From: Odobenus rosmarus divergens
Lineage: Eukaryota; Chordata; Mammalia; Carnivora; Odobenidae
DNA: 64,000 nt
NCBI RefSeq assembly: GCF_000321225.1
Contig: NW_004450585.1
Span: 619,155-683,154, forward strand
Direction: 5' to 3'
The position numbers and the translations under genes are program-made. Below are positions 60,311 through 64,000 of the stretch, one piece after another. The stretch's first letter is position 1. Each line of letters begins with the position of its first letter. The notes below the pieces were generated by a model. It saw nothing but the letters and a program-made list of their open reading frames with translations, did no database searches and was not told the origin of the DNA.

Positions 60311-60604
60311 AGCGAGGGAGGTCAGAAGGGCTGGCCTAGGTGCTGGGAGGACTACTGGAGGGGTAAAGACCATGGAAGGGAGGCCAGGAGGGCACTGGGC
60401 CTTGGTCTGGGCAGGTATCAGAAGGGAGAAAAATCAGAAAAAGCCAAGCCTACTTGATTTTTGTCTCGAGGGTAACCCTGTCTGGGTCTGTGGGCACATT
60501 GCTTAGCACAGGCCTTCCTTCTTTCCACGTCAAAAACCTAGTAGGTTGATTTTTCGTGTGGATAAATCTCAGATATTTAGATACATTAAAAATTTTTAGT
60601 AGCA

Positions 60605-60722
60605 TCTTTGAGATGTTATCTTACAACACCCCCGAAAGCTAGTTATTTTACAGATGAGAAAGTCCAGCGAAGGTCAGAGAGGTGAGGGAGTGGGTCTCAG
60701 GCCGCTCAGCTAATGGTGACAT
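60605..60722 (-). repeat. MIR
   Basis: Antisense MIR: TTATTTTACAGATGAGAAAG, GGTCAGAGAGGTGAGGG and GGCCGCTCAGCTAATGG. Confidence 0.75.
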
Positions 60723-61609
60723 TTTCTTTGGCCCTAGTACGACTTCTGTATGTTTGCATTGGTGGCTTGTTAAGATCCCATGCAGGGAGAGTGATAATTT
60801 GACCTGGAAACCATAAATTCTATTTTTACCTGTACTAATTGGGTTCCAGGGAGTGCCTAAGCTTTTTACAACTTCCTCCTGGAGTCTTGTACTCACCTCC
60901 TGAAGTGGAAGTGATTTACTCTATACGTATTATCCAATAACTCTCAATTGCTTGCAGCCCACTACTGGGCATCAACTGTTCTTTTCAAGTATCCTTTCCA
61001 GTCTAGATTTCCGGGAGGAGGAGGGAGGAATGGCTGGCCAGGGGCTGGTGGGGCCAGGCCCTGCTCATGGGGTTTGTGCCCACATGGGAACGAGGCAGTT
61101 GGGGTCCAGATTGTGGCTTGTGCCTTTTCCATTCTCACTGTTGCTCTCTTGGTACAAATGTGTTGGTTATTCATGAAAACAAAAAAGGACTTTTAGCACA
61201 ATAAAATTAAATGCTAATGAGTACCGAGTTTTTAGAAATCTTTGTGGCTTATTTCGCAACACAGATTGGTTGGTATAATTCTGACGGAAGCATCCTGATC
61301 TCTATCCTGGGGGCATTCTGGCTGTTTCTTCCTCTGAGAGAAGTGTCTTTGGCTTTGTGTTTAAAATGTCAGGGTTCCCATTCCTGAATGATTAGAGTAA
61401 AAGAATGAAAAATTCACAAGATAGCACCCTGTGGATAACAGGCTTTTTAAAATCTTCACCAGTACACGTCCTTTCCTTGTGTTGCCAGATGCGGAAGCCC
61501 TTCAGCATTTGTGTTCTGTTTGGGCCGATTTGCCTGAGTAGAATGCCTAACTCAGGGAGGAATTAGAGATCAAGGATGACCTGATGTATCATAATACATT
61601 AAGTCCTTG

Positions 61610-62300
61610 GTGAACCCAACCACACTTTTATTTATTTAAAAATTTCAATTTGTATTAAAAAGACTAATCAACATTTAAAACATTAGGAAAAAATGTAGAT
61701 CTCTTTCGTCATTCTGTCACCTAACTCAGTAACCATTTTCTGTTTCCCTACATCTTCCACATGCATATTTTTAGGAAATGTCATTTCTGATGGACACATC
61801 TCTTTGTATTCTGTTCATTTTTTAAAGCAAGTGCTAAAATTAAATGTGCTTTATTTTTGAGGAATTATTTACTTAAAATAGACTCATAGGACTGAAATTA
61901 CTGGGTGAAAGATTATGAACGTTGTTAGGTCTGTTCCTAGGCACTGCCATGGTGTTTTCCAAAAGAGAAGCACAGATTTACAAAGTGACCAGTAAAAGAC
62001 TGAGGTACCAGTTTCACTGAAGGCTTACCAGTAACCGTTCTGAACACTAAAAAAAAAAAAATCATTTACCACTTTATTTTATTCATTATAAACTGTTATC
62101 TTCAGGTTAGTCTGTATTCTGATTCTTTAATCACCTGTAAGAAATATTTTTTCCTTTTTATTTTTCTTGTTTCTTATGTGAATCAGCTGTTCCAATTCTT
62201 TTGTCCACTTTTCACGTGAATTTGAGGTTTCCTTTAAAATGTAATTGGTCTATTTATATCTCACAGATCTACTCTCAGTGATGTCTGAGGCAAATATTTT
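61610..62300 (-). repeat. L1M LINE, antisense
   Basis: Old L1 in antisense: TTACTGGGTGAAAGATTATG, GTGTTTTCCAAAAGAGAAGC and TTCTTTTGTCCACTTTTCACG are decayed forms of the reversed L1M ORF2 end. Poly(A)-like run at 62048-62061. Confidence 0.6.
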
Positions 62301-62554
62301 CTCAATCTCACTTGGAATCTTAAAGGTGTATGCAGATGGACAGTCTGATTCATTCATTCATCGTCCATCCTGACCCCGCTGTAGGCATCCACAGCGCTTG
62401 CGTGGGAGTTTGTCCAACACCTCCTAGCCTTGAACCCAGCCCTGCAGGGACCTCTGCTCCTTCCACTGAGCTGCCTGCCTTCTCCCCGAGGCCGGCTCCA
62501 GACTCAGAGGGCACCTGGGGCTGTTGACTTCTGACCAGGACCTCAGAGCCTGCT

Positions 62555-63130
62555 GGAGCACCCCGCGTAGCCCACCTCACTCCCATACTTGATCACTGAC
62601 TGCCTCCCAACCTCCGGCTCCTTTCTCCGTCACCTTCTCCCCACCCCACCATTTTGTTAGCCCCCCTTCCCCTACTTACTTCACTGTCACTCAGCCTAGC
62701 CTGAGATCCATCATGGAAGCTACTCTCATCCCCAGCATCCCCCACTTGCTCACCTTCCCCACGCAGCAGTGCTCCAGGTGGCCTGGTCAGCCTCACTCCA
62801 TGGAGTCCCGGCCCCTCCCTTCCTTCTTGAGGAGTTTAAGTTCAAATTCTTTCCTCTCTTCAACCTTTATTTCTTTACAGATTCCTCCTACTTACCATAT
62901 AAGTCTCTCCCTCCCTTAAAAACAGCACTCCAGTTCTGTCCTGTCTCTTGCCTTCCCTTCACACAGCTTGTCTGCAAAGCGATAACCATCACACTCACCC
63001 CCCCATTTGCTCCTTGCACCGCTGCACCCGGACTCCTAGCCCCCGCCCCACAATTGCTCTTGAAAGCGTAAATAACAACCTGCCTGTTCACCAGATCTAC
63101 TTAAAGGCCTTATTTTTATGTCCGTTTTTT
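62555..63130 (+). repeat. Possible L2-derived, C-rich sequence
   Basis: A C/T-rich block with the composition of sense L2 ORF2. ATTTCTTTACAGATTCCTCC at about 62868 and AACCATCACACTCACC at about 62984 are suggestive only. The 100-codon frame at 62769-63071 has no recognised domain. Confidence 0.35.
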
Positions 63131-63250
63131 ATTTTGACCTTTTGGAAGTGGGAAACGTCTACCTGAGGGAGAGACTCTGAGGAACCTCTCCTGCCTGCTG
63201 TAGGCTTAAGGGACATGAGGTTTCTTGGGTGTGTTGAAGAATAAAGGATT

Positions 63251-63495
63251 GGGGCGCTTGGGTGGTGCAGTTGGTTAAGCGACCAATTCTTGGTTTTGGG
63301 CTCAGGGCATGATCTCAGGGTCCTGGGATCCAGCCCTGCCTTGGGCTCCGTGGTCAGCCTCCTGGAGATTCTCTCTCCCTCTCCCTCCCCCTTGACTCTC
63401 CCCCTGTGCTCGCTTGTTCTCCTCTCTCTTTCTCTCTCTCTCAAATAAATAAATTTAAAATAAATAAATAAGTAAATAAAATCTTTTTTAAAAAA
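63251..63495 (+). repeat. Diverged CAN-SINE with 13-bp target-site duplication
   Basis: A sense copy with an unusual head (GGGGCGCTTGGGTGGTGCAG) and an extended A-rich tail with several AAAT units. AGAATAAAGGATT (63238-63250) recurs as AGAACAAAGGATT (63496-63508). Confidence 0.93.
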
Positions 63496-63639
63496 AGAAC
63501 AAAGGATTCAGCCTTTCTCTTTCTCTGGAGGCTTCATTTTTCCATTTTCAACTCCACAGATGCCCAGGTGCCCCCTGAGGAGGCATTAGTCTCTTGCTGT
63601 TTCAGGTGGTGCCCCTGTTCTTGACTCTAACCTACCAAC

Positions 63640-63785
63640 ACATGCAGGCACTTCATTTTTATTAACTCGTTAGTGCTCACAATGACCTTTTTTTCCATGA
63701 AGAAATTTAGGCACAAAGAGATACCTTGCCAAGGAACACCCCAGCTAGTAAATGGTGGAGCTTAGACTTGAACTAAGCGGTCTGG
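63640..63785 (-). repeat. MIR
   Basis: Antisense MIR: GAAGAAATTTAGGCACAAAG, GCCAAGGAACACC and AGACTTGAACTAAGCGGTCT. Confidence 0.8.
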
Positions 63786-64000
63786 GAGAATCCAGAAGTC
63801 CCTGCTGAACACTTTTTTAGCCTTTATCTTACTTATCAGATCTGTCTGACCCTTCTTTCCTGCTTTTCCTCTGCAGGTTCCTTAAATACTGATGGGGAAG
63901 GGAATGAGAAGTTCTTTTCTATCCTTTACGTTCTTCTAGTTGGACTAAAAATTAAATTTACTAAGATTAACAGAAGAAAAAAAAACAGTTTTATTACATG

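Noticed and set aside
61206..64000. Remaining FAXC exons
   Set aside because: I looked for the expected continuation after exon 4 and saw no matching frame with splice sites before the window ends.

Overview
The window is nuclear DNA from a carnivoran mammal, most likely a caniform other than a dog. About 37 tRNA-derived CAN-SINE copies are present. In sense orientation they begin GGCGCCTGGGTGGCTCAGT, carry a CT-rich tract and end in (AAAT)n. I saw none of the canid-specific SINEC_Cf type. Carnivore L1 3' ends, L2, MIR, MER5A, hAT-type and MLT1 copies complete a typical mammalian repeat landscape. Bear, seal and mustelid cannot be told apart by eye.

Two protein-coding genes are recognisable, both on the + strand. 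Bases 180-397 are the terminal coding exon of COQ3 (mitochondrial ubiquinone O-methyltransferase), followed by its 3' UTR. About 18 kb of repeat-rich intergenic DNA leads to a CpG-island promoter at about 18.8-19.9 kb. This drives FAXC (failed axon connections homolog), whose first four coding exons lie at 19561-19826, 25176-25311, 38278-38474 and 47918-48141. All visible splice sites are GT-AG and the codon phases join correctly. The four exons encode 274 residues plus one base. The last part of the protein lies beyond 64000. COQ3 followed by FAXC in the same direction matches the mammalian gene order. A 50-base run of N (19382-19431) interrupts the CpG island just upstream of the FAXC start codon.

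By region: 1-1100 is the COQ3 end; 1100-18800 is intergenic, with L2, L1M, MLT1 and many SINEs; 18800-19930 is the FAXC promoter and exon 1; intron 1 is MIR-rich; intron 2 holds most of the L1 material, including two L1 3' ends with clear target-site duplications and an older L1 (33.65-36.75 kb) into which three SINEs inserted; intron 3 holds L2 and a hAT-type element; the visible part of intron 4 (48.1-64 kb) holds another L1, L1M pieces and many SINEs. Nothing resembles a prokaryotic system, a CRISPR array, a new gene cluster or an undescribed system. The points worth a second look are retrotransposition fossils (including a duplication flanking only poly(A)), an antisense bias of SINEs inside FAXC, a diverged local duplication, and promoter motifs. 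Repeat families were assigned by recognition, not by running RepeatMasker, so boundaries of old repeats are approximate.
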